A DNA stretch of 64,000 nucleotides from contig JAOACB010000004.1 of the NCBI GenBank assembly GCA_026418055.1, positions 29,964 through 93,963 on the forward strand, given 5' to 3'. Origin of the DNA: Fimbriimonadales bacterium. GTDB lineage: Bacteria; Armatimonadota; Fimbriimonadia; Fimbriimonadales; Fimbriimonadaceae. The position numbers and the translations under genes are program-made. This document shows, in pieces, positions 21,392 through 29,955 of this stretch; the first letter of the stretch is position 1, and every line of letters begins with the position of its first letter. The notes beneath the pieces are model-generated. The model worked only from the letters and a program-made list of their open reading frames with translations, had not been told where the DNA came from and made no database searches.

Positions 21392-22203
21392 GGCTGCTCG
21401 CTCTGGTCGGCCTCGCCGCAGCGGGCGCTTCCGCTCTGGCGCAGAGTCAGAACCTGAGGGACGCGATCGGCATCGACCAGCTCCTCGAGGCGAAGGTGCC
21501 GCTCGACGCGCGGTTCACCGACAGCGAGGGGCGCGCGGTCCGGCTCGGAGACCTCTTCAGCAGGGGCAAGGGCGTGTTGCTGGTGCCCGTGTTCTACGAG
21601 TGCAAGGGTGTCTGCACGACGATCCTCACCAACGTGACTCGATCGCTGCGCAGCATGCAGGCGATGAGCGTCGGGCGCGACTTCGAGGTCGTCACGATCA
21701 GCATCCATCCCAAGGAGACTCCCCGGCAGGCGGCCGAGGCCAAGCGGGATTTCCTGCAGGTTTACAACCGTCCGGGCGCGGAGAAGGGTTGGCACTTCCT
21801 GGTCGGCGGCCTCGACCAGATCCGCAGGGTGACGGATGCGGTCGGCTACCGGTTCCTGTACGACCCCGAGCGAGACGCCGTGTCGCACCCCGCCGGCATC
21901 CTCGTCCTCACGCCGGACGGGCGGGTGAGCCGCTACTTCTACGGCATCGAGTTCTCGGCGAAGCTGCTGATGCAGGCCATCGCGGACGCCGGCCAGGGCA
22001 GGATCGGCAGGAAGACCGAGCCTCTGTTCTGGGGTTGCGTGATGTACGACCCGAAGTCCGGCAAGTACACGCTGGTGGTGGACCGCGCCCTGAAGATCGG
22101 CGGCGCGCTCACGCTGCTCATCCTCGGGACGACGATCTTCGTGCTCTCCCGGCGGGGATCGGTGCACGGCGCGGGCGGAGGCGCGCCCGGAAGCCCCGCC
22201 TAG
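21388..22203 (+). CDS. SCO1/SenC copper chaperone for cytochrome oxidase
   Basis: A 271-residue thioredoxin-fold protein that loads the CuA site of oxidase subunit II. It has a signal peptide (ending near ALAQS), the copper-binding CKGVC motif, and the third ligand His in the SHPAGI segment. A hydrophobic C-terminal segment (LTLLILGTTIFVL) would anchor it on the outer face of the membrane, which is a recurring layout in ACIII-linked Sco proteins. It sits directly before the oxidase genes, as expected for its job. ATGA overlap with the preceding gene. Confidence 0.9.
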   Translation: MRLLALVGLAAAGASALAQSQNLRDAIGIDQLLEAKVPLDARFTDSEGRAVRLGDLFSRGKGVLLVPVFYECKGVCTTILTNVTRSLRSMQAMSVGRDFEVVTISIHPKETPRQAAEAKRDFLQVYNRPGAEKGWHFLVGGLDQIRRVTDAVGYRFLYDPERDAVSHPAGILVLTPDGRVSRYFYGIEFSAKLLMQAIADAGQGRIGRKTEPLFWGCVMYDPKSGKYTLVVDRALKIGGALTLLILGTTIFVLSRRGSVHGAGGGAPGSPA

Positions 22204-22227
22204 GGGAGCCTAAGGAATCCACGAGCC

Positions 22228-23226
22228 ATGAACTTCCCTTTGATGCCCGATCAAGCGTCGAACTTCGCGCGGCCCTACGACGCGCTGTTCTTCGCGCTCA
22301 CCGCCCTCACGATCCTCTTCACCGTCATCGTGGGAGCCTTGGTGCTGTACTTCGCGGTCAAGTACCGCAAGGGGAACCGGGTGGACCGCAGCGGCGCGGT
22401 CGAGTCGCACCTTGGCCTGGAGATCACTTGGACCGTCATTCCGCTGATCCTCGGCTTGGTGATGTTTTGGTGGGCCGCGAAGCTGTACGTCGACACGCGC
22501 CAGCCTCCGCAGGACGCGATGGAGATCTTCGTGATCGGCAAGCAGTGGATGTGGCACGCTCAGCACGCCAATGGCGTGAGGGAGAACAACGAGCTGCACG
22601 TCCCGGTCGGCGTTCCCGTTCGCCTGACGATGATCAGCCAGGATGTGATCCATTCGTTCTTCGTCCCGCAATTCCGCATCAAGCAGGACGTTCTTCCGGG
22701 CCGCTACACCCAGCAATGGTTCATCGCCACGAAACCCGGCAAGTACAACCTGTTCTGCGCCGAGTACTGCGGCACCCAGCACAGCGAAATGGGGGGCTAC
22801 ATCTACGCCCTGCCCCCTCAGGAGTTCCAGAAGTGGCTCGCCAGCGGAGGGGATAAGAAGCGCCCCAACCAGCCCACCATGGCCGACCTCGGAAAGCAGC
22901 TGTACGACCGGCTGGCTTGCGGCAACTGCCACGGCTCGCAGGATTCGCCGCGCGGCCCGTCGCTCTACGGCCTGTACGGAGCGCGGCGCAGGATGACCGA
23001 CGGCTCGATCGTGGAGGCCACCGCTTCGTACATCCGCGAAGCGATCAAGAACCCGTACGCGAAGATCAACGAGGGTTATCAGAACACCATGCCGGAGTAC
23101 CGCGAGCTGACCGAGGAGGATCTGCTGAACCTGATCGCCTACATCAGGACGCTCGGCACGTCCAAGGCGCCCGGCCCCGTGTTGGGCAACGCCATGCCGG
23201 CCCAGATCGACGGAGGAAACCGATGA
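22228..23226 (+). CDS. ctaC: Cytochrome c oxidase subunit II with fused cytochrome c (caa3 type)
   Basis: A 332-residue electron-entry subunit. There are two N-terminal membrane spans, a cupredoxin domain with the binuclear CuA ligands (His142, Cys177, Cys181, His185, Met188 in [12 protein letters not shown]), then a C-terminal cytochrome c domain with CGNCH at 231-235 and a likely Met288 ligand. The fused haem domain makes this a caa3 oxidase that can accept electrons directly from ACIII without a mobile carrier. No cleavable signal is evident: [11 protein letters not shown] leads into the first span. Its stop overlaps the ctaD start. Confidence 0.95.
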   Translation: MNFPLMPDQASNFARPYDALFFALTALTILFTVIVGALVLYFAVKYRKGNRVDRSGAVESHLGLEITWTVIPLILGLVMFWWAAKLYVDTRQPPQDAMEIFVIGKQWMWHAQHANGVRENNELHVPVGVPVRLTMISQDVIHSFFVPQFRIKQDVLPGRYTQQWFIATKPGKYNLFCAEYCGTQHSEMGGYIYALPPQEFQKWLASGGDKKRPNQPTMADLGKQLYDRLACGNCHGSQDSPRGPSLYGLYGARRRMTDGSIVEATASYIREAIKNPYAKINEGYQNTMPEYRELTEEDLLNLIAYIRTLGTSKAPGPVLGNAMPAQIDGGNR

Positions 23227-24893
23227 GCACCGTGGCACCCGTGTTCCAGGGCGAATCGCCCCAGTCTCCGCCCAGCTATCTCAAGGCAGGGCACACGATC
23301 AAGTCGTGGCTGCTGACCGGCGACCACAAGCGGATCGCCATCCTGTACTTGATCGCCGTTTCGGTGTTCTTCTTCTTCGGCAGCATCGCGGCGTCGATGA
23401 TCCGCGTCGAGCTGGTCTCGCCGCGCGGCGTGATGCTGGAGAACGACACCTACAACAAGGTGTTCACGGCCCACGGCATCATCATGATCTTCTTCTTCCT
23501 CATCCCGGCCATTCCGGCCGTGCTGGGGAACTTCCTGCTGCCGATCATGATCGGCGCCAGAGACCTGGCGTTCCCGCGGCTCAACCTGCTGAGCTGGTAC
23601 CTGTACGTGGCCGGCGGCCTCTGCGCGCTGCTGGCCATGGCGTTCGGCGGCGTCGACACCGGCTGGACGTTCTACACGCCGTACTCCTCGATGTACAGCA
23701 ACACGAACGTGACGCTGACGATCGTGGGCGCGTTCATCGCCGGGTTCTCGTCGATCGCCACCGGCATCAACTTCATCGTGACCGTGCACAAGATGCGGGC
23801 CCCCGGCATGACGTGGTTCCGTCTGCCTCTGATGGTTTGGGGGAGCTACGCCACGTCGGTCATCATCGTGCTCGGCACCCCCGTCGTGGCGATCACCCTG
23901 CTGCTCGTCGTGATGGAGCGCGTGTTCCACATCGGGGTGTTCAGCCCCGAGCTGGGCGGCGATCCGGTGCTCTTCCAGCACCTGTTCTGGTTCTACAGCC
24001 ACCCTGCGGTGTACATCATGATCCTGCCCGCGATGGGCGTGATCAACGAGGTCATCACCTGCTTCACGCGCAAGCGGATCTTCGGCTACCACTTCATCGC
24101 GTTCTCGTCCCTCGCGATCGCCGGACTGGGATTCCTGGTGTGGGGCCACCACATGTTCGTGTCCAGCCAGTCGATGTACCAGGGCATGGTGTTCTCGCTG
24201 CTGAGCTACCTGGTGGCCGTGCCCTCGGCGATCAAGACGTTCAACTGGACGGCCACCATCTACAAGGGCTCGGTGCGCTTTCAGACGCCGTTCCTGTACG
24301 TGCTGGGGTTCATCGGGCTGTTCGTGGTGGGCGGCCTCACGGGGCTGTTCCTCGCGGCGATGAGCACCGACGTGCACCTGACGGACACGTACTTCGTCGT
24401 GGCGCACTTCCACTACGTGATGGTTGGAGGGACGATCATGGGCTTCCTGGCTGGCCTGCACTTCTGGTGGCCCAAGTTCTTCGGCAAGATGTATCCCGAC
24501 AACTGGGGCAAGCTGTCGGCTCTGATCATCTTCATCGGGTTCAACCTCACGTTCCTGCCGCAGTTCGTGCTGGGCTACCTGGGAATGCCGCGGCGCTACC
24601 ACTACTACTACTTCGCTCCCGAGTTCCAGTTCTGGCACATCGCTTCCACGGCGGGCGCCTCGATCTTGGCCGTGGGCTTCCTGATCCCGGCCGTCTACCT
24701 GCTGTGGTCGCTCAAGTACGGACCGGACGCCGGCCCCAACCCTTGGGGCGCCAAGGGACTGGAGTGGACGATCCCGTCCCCGCCGCCCACCACGAACTTC
24801 GTGGAGATCCCGGTGGTGAGGGAGGAGCCGTACGCCTACGACGCCGAGGCGGATGAGCGCGAGGAGCGAGTGCCCGCGGAGACGAAGCGATGA
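23223..24893 (+). CDS. ctaD: Cytochrome c oxidase subunit I, A2-type haem-copper oxidase
   Basis: A 556-residue catalytic subunit reducing oxygen to water and pumping protons. Ligands seen: His84 and His397 for haem a, His395 for haem a3, His260 with the cross-linked Tyr264, and His309/His310 for CuB. The K-channel lysine is Lys338. Where A1-type enzymes have the D-channel glutamate (GHPEVY), this protein reads YSHPAVY, the tyrosine-serine motif of the A2 subfamily (Thermus and Rhodothermus caa3). ATGA overlaps join it to subunits II and III. Confidence 0.95.
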   Translation: MSTVAPVFQGESPQSPPSYLKAGHTIKSWLLTGDHKRIAILYLIAVSVFFFFGSIAASMIRVELVSPRGVMLENDTYNKVFTAHGIIMIFFFLIPAIPAVLGNFLLPIMIGARDLAFPRLNLLSWYLYVAGGLCALLAMAFGGVDTGWTFYTPYSSMYSNTNVTLTIVGAFIAGFSSIATGINFIVTVHKMRAPGMTWFRLPLMVWGSYATSVIIVLGTPVVAITLLLVVMERVFHIGVFSPELGGDPVLFQHLFWFYSHPAVYIMILPAMGVINEVITCFTRKRIFGYHFIAFSSLAIAGLGFLVWGHHMFVSSQSMYQGMVFSLLSYLVAVPSAIKTFNWTATIYKGSVRFQTPFLYVLGFIGLFVVGGLTGLFLAAMSTDVHLTDTYFVVAHFHYVMVGGTIMGFLAGLHFWWPKFFGKMYPDNWGKLSALIIFIGFNLTFLPQFVLGYLGMPRRYHYYYFAPEFQFWHIASTAGASILAVGFLIPAVYLLWSLKYGPDAGPNPWGAKGLEWTIPSPPPTTNFVEIPVVREEPYAYDAEADEREERVPAETKR

Positions 24894-25570
24894 GCATGAA
24901 GACCGAAGCCCTGCAGGCGGCCCACGGGGCCGAGGAGCAACCGCTCCACCATCAGTTCGAAGAGCTGCCGCAGCAGAACGAATCCTACGTGGTGGGGATG
25001 TGGGTGTTCCTCGTCACGGAGATCATGTTCTTCGGCGGGATGTTCCTGGCTTACGTGCTGTACCGCTGGCGCTACTCGGAGGCGTGGTTCGAGGCGCACA
25101 CCAAGCTCGACATCCCCCTGGGCACGACCAACACGGTGGTTTTGCTCACCAGCTCCCTGACGATGGCCTTGGCGGTGCACTTCGCCCAGCTGCGCAACAA
25201 GAGGCTGCAGCTCGCGATGCTGGGAGCTACGATCGGCCTCGCCTGCGTCTTCCTGGTGATCAAGGCGTTCGAGTGGAGCGCCAAGTTCCAGCACGGCTTG
25301 GTGCCGGGGCCGAACTTCACGTGGGAGGGCCTGGTGCCGGCTCCCCAGGCCCAGCTGTTCTACAGCCTGTACTTCGGGATGACGGGCCTGCACGCCCTGC
25401 ACGTGATCATCGGCATCGTGGTGATCGGCGTGCTGGCGCTGCTCACAGCGCTCGACCATCCCCTCGTGAAGAACGACTTCATCCCGACGGAGCTGGTCGG
25501 CCTCTACTGGCACTTCGTCGACATCGTGGGGATCTTCCTGTTCCCGCTGTTCTATCTGATCCCCAAGTGA
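24890..25570 (+). CDS. ctaE: Cytochrome c oxidase subunit III
   Basis: A 226-residue membrane protein with about five spans, the short form of subunit III usual in caa3 oxidases. Typical stretches are [17 protein letters not shown] near the N-terminus, the [13 protein letters not shown] segment and [18 protein letters not shown] at the end. It stabilises subunit I and proton uptake. The ATG overlaps the ctaD stop. Confidence 0.94.
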   Translation: MSMKTEALQAAHGAEEQPLHHQFEELPQQNESYVVGMWVFLVTEIMFFGGMFLAYVLYRWRYSEAWFEAHTKLDIPLGTTNTVVLLTSSLTMALAVHFAQLRNKRLQLAMLGATIGLACVFLVIKAFEWSAKFQHGLVPGPNFTWEGLVPAPQAQLFYSLYFGMTGLHALHVIIGIVVIGVLALLTALDHPLVKNDFIPTELVGLYWHFVDIVGIFLFPLFYLIPK

Positions 25571-25577
25571 GCCCGCC

Positions 25578-25955
25578 ATGAAGATCGATCACTCGCACGC
25601 GCATCCGATCAGCATGTATCTGAAGACCTTCTTCGCCCTCTTGGTGCTGATGGTCCTGACGGTGGTCATGGCGTTCGTGCACGTGGGCCCGGAGGGCAAC
25701 AGCGTGCTGAACAACCTGATCGCGATGGCGATCGCGGTCACGAAGGCGGTGCTCGTGGTGCTGTTCTTCATGCACGTGAAGTTCAGCACGCAGCTGACGA
25801 AGTTCTGGGCGATCCTTGGCTTCCTGTGGTTCCTGCTGATGTTCATCATGTTCGCGGACTACACGACGCGTCCGCGGGAGTACATCCGGGGATGGGAGCC
25901 GGCCGCCGAGGATCCCAACGCGCCGGCGGCCCTGCCTCAGCCGCCCGCACGCTGA
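25578..25955 (+). CDS. ctaF: Cytochrome c oxidase subunit IV (prokaryotic type)
   Basis: A 125-residue protein with three hydrophobic helices and the family features HPISMYLKTFFALLVL, NLIAMAIAVTKAVLVVLFFM and HVKFS. It ends with a Pro/Ala-rich tail. It lies 7 bp after ctaE and closes the respiratory operon; the next gene is convergent with only 7 bp between stops and no obvious terminator hairpin. Confidence 0.9.
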   Translation: MKIDHSHAHPISMYLKTFFALLVLMVLTVVMAFVHVGPEGNSVLNNLIAMAIAVTKAVLVVLFFMHVKFSTQLTKFWAILGFLWFLLMFIMFADYTTRPREYIRGWEPAAEDPNAPAALPQPPAR

Positions 25956-25962
25956 GTTCCGC

Positions 25963-26661
25963 TCAAGGCCTCAAGAGGGGGTGCGTCCTTCGGACGTACC
26001 CCCTGAGATTCTCCAGAGGCAGCTTGACGACGTACGAGCCCTCGGCGTACGGTCCGACCTCGTAGGGGGCGAACAGCCAAACGAGCGCGGTCGGCGTCGC
26101 CACGAAGCTGCCCAGGGCTCGATCGTCGATGGCGGCGACCGCTTCGGCTCCGCGTTGCTCCTTCTGCTCGTTCAGCGCCGGCAGCAGCCACCAGTCCAGC
26201 AGATTCTGTCTCTGGCCGGGCATCAGCAGGTCCTGCAGCCTCACCGGGCGCGCGCGCCCGCCTTCCGCGACGTAGTTGAACGTCTCGAACCAACGGTTCG
26301 GATGGGCTCCTCCCGTGAACGTGTCGACCTCGAGGTAGGCGCTGACGCGGGACCGCTGGTTGAGGCTGACCTTCGGCGTCACCTTCAGCCAAAGCTCCCA
26401 CCGCGGCGCGTCCCTGTGCTCGCGCATCCGCCGCAGGGTCTCTCGAGCGGCGGCGGCGAAGTCTTGGAGGATCGCCTCGGCGCGGGCGCGCATCGCCCGC
26501 GTCGCGGCTACCTGAGCCGGGCCGTTCCCGAAGTCGGCCACGACGACGCGCACGCTGGCTCGCAGACCCGCGGGCGCGGCCAGCGTGCACAGGCGCACCA
26601 GGTCCTGCGCGGACGAAGGGGCGAGCACGAGAGACGCGACGAGAGCTGGGCCAAGGGCCAT
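25963..26661 (-). CDS. Exported DUF3298 (RsiV/PdaC-like) protein
   Basis: A 232-residue exported protein with a short signal peptide (to about SSAQ). The family features are TGGAHPN, the LQDLLMPGQ segment after a strand-turn-strand region, and the end motif YEVGPYAEGSYVVKLPLENL. DUF3298 domains occur in the lysozyme-binding anti-sigma factor RsiV and in peptidoglycan deacetylase PdaC; this protein is the domain alone, so cell-wall glycan binding is a guess. A TAAAGT hexamer lies 6 nt before the ATG. Confidence 0.75.
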   Translation of the reverse strand: MALGPALVASLVLAPSSAQDLVRLCTLAAPAGLRASVRVVVADFGNGPAQVAATRAMRARAEAILQDFAAAARETLRRMREHRDAPRWELWLKVTPKVSLNQRSRVSAYLEVDTFTGGAHPNRWFETFNYVAEGGRARPVRLQDLLMPGQRQNLLDWWLLPALNEQKEQRGAEAVAAIDDRALGSFVATPTALVWLFAPYEVGPYAEGSYVVKLPLENLRGYVRRTHPLLRP

Positions 26662-26667
26662 GCCCGC

Positions 26668-26673
26668 ACTTTA
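26668..26673 (-). promoter_or_regulatory. -10 box TAAAGT abutting the DUF3298 gene
   Basis: Minus strand TAAAGT, gcgggc, ATG at 26661; spacing 6 nt, no Shine-Dalgarno sequence, so a leaderless mRNA is suggested. Confidence 0.55.
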
Positions 26674-26690
26674 CCGTCGGAAGCGGCGCC

Positions 26691-29285
26691 TCAACCCCTC
26701 GGAATCGGCTGCATCTCCATCCAGTTGGACCCGATCTTCGCGTCCGCCTCGATCGGCACGTTCAGGCGCATCGCGTTCTGCATGGCGGAGCGGATCGGCT
26801 CGATCAGGTCCTCCTCGCCCTCCGGCATCTCGAACACCAGCTCGTCGTGCACTTGGAGCAGCAGCCGGGTTCGGCGCCCCTCGAGCAGCGGCCGCAGGTC
26901 GATCATCGCCTTCTTGATGAGGTCCGCGGAGGAGCCCTGGATCGGGGCGTTCACCGCCTGGCGCTCGGCGGCCTGCCGCACGCTCCAGTTCGGCGCGTTG
27001 ATCTCGGGGAAGTATCTGCGCCGGCCCCAAAGGGTTCTCGTGAAGCCCATCTGGCGCGCTTCGGACACAGTCTGCTCGATGTACTGGCGCACCCTGGGGA
27101 AGCGCTGGAAATACTGGTCGATCAGTCCCTTGGCCTCCGCGGCGCTGATCGCCCCGCCCATCTGCTGGGCCAGCCCGTAGTTCGACACGCCGTACAGCAC
27201 CGCGTAGTTGAGCAGCTTGGCGCGGTTGCGCTGGTCCTTCGTGACTTGGTCCTCCGCCACACCGAAGGTGAGCGCCGCCGTGGCCGCGTGGATGTCTTTG
27301 CCCTCCTGGAAGGCGCGGACCAGGTTCTCGTCGCCGCACAGGTGGGCCAGCAGCCGGAGCTCGATCTGGGAGTAGTCGAACGAGGCGAGGCGCGAGCCGG
27401 GGGGAGCCACGAAGGCCCTGCGGATCTGTCGCCCCAGCTCGGTGCGCACGGGGATGTTCTGCAGGTTCGGATCGTTGCTGCTCAGCCGTCCCGTGGCGGC
27501 CACCGTCTGGTTGAATGTGGTGTGGATCCTGCCGTCCGGGCCAACGAGCTTGGGCAGGCTCTCCGCGTAGGTCGATCGCAGCTTGGTCAGCTCGCGCCAG
27601 GCCAGCACGTCCGCAACGATCTCGTGTCCGGGCGCCAGGTCCTGCAGCACCTCGACGCCGGTCGCCCACCCGGTCTTGGTTTTCTTGCCCGGGAGGCCCA
27701 GTCGCTCGAACAGCACCTCGCCGAGCTGCTTGGGCGAGCCGATGTTGAACGGTCCCCCGGCGGCCTCATGGATCTTGGCTTCGAGCTGCTGGATCTGCAC
27801 CTGCAGCGACTTGCTGAAGTCCTGCAGCATCGCCGTGTCCACCGCGATGCCGGCGGACTCCATCTCCGCCAAGAGGGGCGTGAGCGGGAGCTCGAGCTGG
27901 TTGAGCACCGCCTCCTGATCCTCCTTCCGCAGGCGATCGCGCATCGGTTCCTCCAGCAAGGCCAGGGCGGAGGCCAGCGAATGCGGGTCCCGCTCGAACC
28001 TCGTCTCCAGGTAGCCGGCCGCGAGGTCCTCGAGGAGGTAGGCGCTGCGGTCGGAGCGCAGCACGTAGCCTGCGAGCATCGCGTCGAAACGCACCGGCCT
28101 GTGCAGCGACGTCCTTCGGAGGAACGGCTTCGCGTCGTGGACGATCGCCCTGTCGGGGTGTTGCGAAACCCAACCGTCCGCCAGCCCGACGGGCACCTCC
28201 GCGACGTTCAGGCTGGAAGCGACGAACGCGCGCAGGCGCGGCTCGTCGCCGATCAGCTTCTGCTCCCCCTCGGGGACCCACAGCACCGCGAAGGGCCCAT
28301 CGCCGACGAGGCTCCGCAGCTCCGCCTCGTTCGCCACGACGCTCTTGCGCGGCTCCAACGCTTCGGCGACGCGCTCGACGTGCGGCGCGAGGTCCTCCGA
28401 TCCGTCGAGGTACGGCTGGAGCACCCTCGGCAGGCGTCGGAGGAACGATCGGAACTCGAACTCCTCGAGGACGCGCAGCGCCTCCTGCAGCTGCGACTGG
28501 CTCAGGCGGTAGGGCTGGAAGTCGATCTCGAGCGGCACGTCGCGCTGGATCGTCGCCAGGCGCTTGCAGAGCAGCAGCTGCTCCCTCGCGGGTTCGATCC
28601 GCTTTTGGTACTTCGGCGGCAGCTCGTCGAACCTCTCGAGGATCTGCTCCGCACCTCCGAAGTTCTGGATCAGCTCGGTGGCGCCCTTCTCGCCGATGCC
28701 GGGCACTCCGGGGATGTTGTCGCTGGAGTCCCCGGCGATGGCCTTGAAGTCCGCGATCCGCTCCGGACCGAAACCGTAGCGCTCGACCACGGCCTCGGGT
28801 GTGTAAACGCGCATCTCGCTGACCCCCTTGGAGGGAGTGACCACGGTGACCCAGTCGTCGACCAGCTGGAGGGCGTCGCCGTCGCCGGTGACCACGGTGG
28901 CGTGGTAGCCGTGCTGCCGGGCGATGAGGGTGACCGTGCCGATCACGTCATCGGCTTCGTACCCGGTCAGCTCCAAGGAAGGGATGCCGAGGGCCTGGAC
29001 GAGCCTGCGCGCCTCCGGCAGCTGGGCTTGGAGCGCCTCGGGCGTCTCGCGCCGGGTGGCCTTGTACTCGGCGAAGTCGGCGTGGCGGAAGGTCTTGCCC
29101 GGGGCGTCGAAGGCCACGAGCACGCAGTCGGGCCTCTCCCTCTCGAGAATCTGCGCCAGCATGTTGAGGAAGCCGAACAGCGCGTTCGTCGGCTTGCCGG
29201 CGGCGGTTCCCAGAGCGCTGGTGGCGTAGAACGCCCGGAAGAGGAGACTGTAGCCGTCGAGGATGACCAACCGCTTGTCGCCCAT
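26691..29285 (-). CDS. polA: DNA polymerase I
   Basis: An 864-residue enzyme for Okazaki-fragment processing and repair. Residues 1-300 are an intact 5'-3' exonuclease (VILDGYSLLFRAFY, FDAPGKTFRH, YEADDVIGT, GDSSDNIPGVPGIG). The middle domain keeps the fold, but the first exonuclease motif, normally DxE, reads VLWVPEGEQ, so proofreading should be absent as in Taq. Polymerase motifs A (FDYSQIELRLLAHL), B (RNRAKLLNYAVLYG) and C (QVHDELVFE) are present; in B a Tyr replaces the usual Phe (Taq Phe667). The start is the ATG at 29285, with MGDKRLVILDG matching family N-termini. A TAACGT box lies 7 nt upstream. Confidence 0.95.
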   Translation of the reverse strand: MGDKRLVILDGYSLLFRAFYATSALGTAAGKPTNALFGFLNMLAQILERERPDCVLVAFDAPGKTFRHADFAEYKATRRETPEALQAQLPEARRLVQALGIPSLELTGYEADDVIGTVTLIARQHGYHATVVTGDGDALQLVDDWVTVVTPSKGVSEMRVYTPEAVVERYGFGPERIADFKAIAGDSSDNIPGVPGIGEKGATELIQNFGGAEQILERFDELPPKYQKRIEPAREQLLLCKRLATIQRDVPLEIDFQPYRLSQSQLQEALRVLEEFEFRSFLRRLPRVLQPYLDGSEDLAPHVERVAEALEPRKSVVANEAELRSLVGDGPFAVLWVPEGEQKLIGDEPRLRAFVASSLNVAEVPVGLADGWVSQHPDRAIVHDAKPFLRRTSLHRPVRFDAMLAGYVLRSDRSAYLLEDLAAGYLETRFERDPHSLASALALLEEPMRDRLRKEDQEAVLNQLELPLTPLLAEMESAGIAVDTAMLQDFSKSLQVQIQQLEAKIHEAAGGPFNIGSPKQLGEVLFERLGLPGKKTKTGWATGVEVLQDLAPGHEIVADVLAWRELTKLRSTYAESLPKLVGPDGRIHTTFNQTVAATGRLSSNDPNLQNIPVRTELGRQIRRAFVAPPGSRLASFDYSQIELRLLAHLCGDENLVRAFQEGKDIHAATAALTFGVAEDQVTKDQRNRAKLLNYAVLYGVSNYGLAQQMGGAISAAEAKGLIDQYFQRFPRVRQYIEQTVSEARQMGFTRTLWGRRRYFPEINAPNWSVRQAAERQAVNAPIQGSSADLIKKAMIDLRPLLEGRRTRLLLQVHDELVFEMPEGEEDLIEPIRSAMQNAMRLNVPIEADAKIGSNWMEMQPIPRG

Positions 29286-29292
29286 GGCGTGC

Positions 29293-29298
29293 ACGTTA
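29293..29298 (-). promoter_or_regulatory. -10 box TAACGT abutting polA
   Basis: Minus strand GGGTAACGTGC just before the polA ATG (7-nt spacer gcacgcc). The same 11-bp string GGGTAACGTGC precedes the double GNAT gene at 61283. Confidence 0.6.
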
Positions 29299-29340
29299 CC
29301 CGGAAGGGCTCCAGAGGCAGGGAACCCGGAGAAAAGCGGG

Positions 29341-29346
29341 TACAAT
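29341..29346 (+). promoter_or_regulatory. -10 box TACAAT for the leader ORF / TfoX-like gene
   Basis: TACAAT with a plausible start site near 29353, just before the AGGAGGGG Shine-Dalgarno sequence at 29356-29363. This unit, unlike many in the window, has a true leader. No convincing -35 box. Confidence 0.5.
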
Positions 29347-29364
29347 AGGGTACCAGGAGGGGCG

Positions 29365-29421
29365 ATGGTATTCGGACCGGTCAAGGAAGTCCGGTCGTTT
29401 TCATCGAGAGGAAGCCAATGA
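29365..29421 (+). CDS. Putative 18-codon leader peptide before the TfoX-like gene
   Basis: ATG at 29365 follows an excellent Shine-Dalgarno sequence (AGGAGGGG, 2-nt spacing). The frame encodes MVFGPVKEVRSFSSRGSQ and stops at 29419-29421, where the TGA overlaps the ATG of the next gene (AATGA). The layout is that of a leader peptide with translational coupling. Its sequence contains a hairpin followed by TTTT at 29398-29401. Whether it is translated is an inference from signals only; no homologue is claimed. Confidence 0.4.
   Translation: MVFGPVKEVRSFSSRGSQ
29375..29401 (+). terminator. Attenuator-like hairpin in the TfoX-like leader
   Basis: GACCGG (29375-29380) pairs with CCGGTC (29391-29396) around a 10-nt loop, then G and TTTT. 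The weak 6-bp stem plus T-run lies inside the leader ORF, so ribosome position could decide whether it forms. Confidence 0.35.
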
Positions 29422-29750
29422 TCTATCGTCCTTTGCGCTACGAGCAGATGATGCGTGCGGCGGAGCACCTCGACGTCCGAGCGCGCCGCATGTCGACGGG
29501 GATGGGCGTCTTCACGGGCGAGAAGATGTTCGCGTTCCTCTACGGCGAGGACATCGGCTTGAAGCTCTCGCCGGAGGACCTCAGCGAGGCGATGAAGCTT
29601 CCGGGCGCCGGTCCGGTCCAGCCGGATCCCAGCGCCGAACCGATGCGGGAGTACGTCAAGTTACCGAAGGAGATCCTCGACAACTTCGAGCAGTTCCGCG
29701 CCTGGGTCGAGAAGAGCGCCAACTACGCGCGGCGCCGCATGAGCCACTGA
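29418..29750 (+). CDS. TfoX N-terminal domain-like protein
   Basis: A 110-residue cytoplasmic protein. RRMSTGMGVFTGEKMFAFLYG, GLKLSPEDLSEAMKLPGA and the later YVKLPKEILDN-FRAWVEKSANYARRR follow the order of the TfoX_N domain, which in Sxy/TfoX proteins controls competence genes but is also widespread as a stand-alone domain of unknown role. There is no C-terminal TfoX domain. It is preceded by a leader ORF and hairpin, so regulated expression is likely. A second, weaker SD (GAGAGGAAG) lies before its own ATG. Confidence 0.65.
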   Translation: MIYRPLRYEQMMRAAEHLDVRARRMSTGMGVFTGEKMFAFLYGEDIGLKLSPEDLSEAMKLPGAGPVQPDPSAEPMREYVKLPKEILDNFEQFRAWVEKSANYARRRMSH

Positions 29751-29777
29751 GGCCGCGTCGGAATCCGGACGGGCCGT

Positions 29778-29794
29778 CGGGCGTTCTCCGCCCG
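29778..29794. repeat. 6-bp inverted repeat after the TfoX-like gene
   Basis: CGGGCG-ttctc-CGCCCG, 28 bp after the stop. Terminator-like shape without a T-run. Confidence 0.3.
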
Positions 29795-29798
29795 CAGG

Positions 29799-29804
29799 TA
29801 TCCT
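29799..29804 (+). promoter_or_regulatory. Possible -10 box TATCCT upstream of lpd
   Basis: TATCCT lies 151 bp before the lpd ATG. If used it gives a long leader, in contrast to the abutting boxes elsewhere. The intervening 29805-29955 hold no other recognised gene. Confidence 0.3.
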
Positions 29805-29955
29805 AGGCAGGTTCGTCCGAGGCAGAGCGCTCGTGCCCGATCAGCCCCTGTCCATGGCCGTGGTCGTTCCGCCGGCACGTTCCGTGCTGGCGGAGCCGCC
29901 GGCCATGCTTCGCAGGAGCGGCGTCCTCGGCACCCCTCAGGAGCAGGAGCAAACG

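Noticed and set aside
29833..29955. N-terminal extension of lpd starting at 29833
   Set aside because: The extra residues are unlike any dihydrolipoamide dehydrogenase, and a good SD sits before the ATG at 29956.
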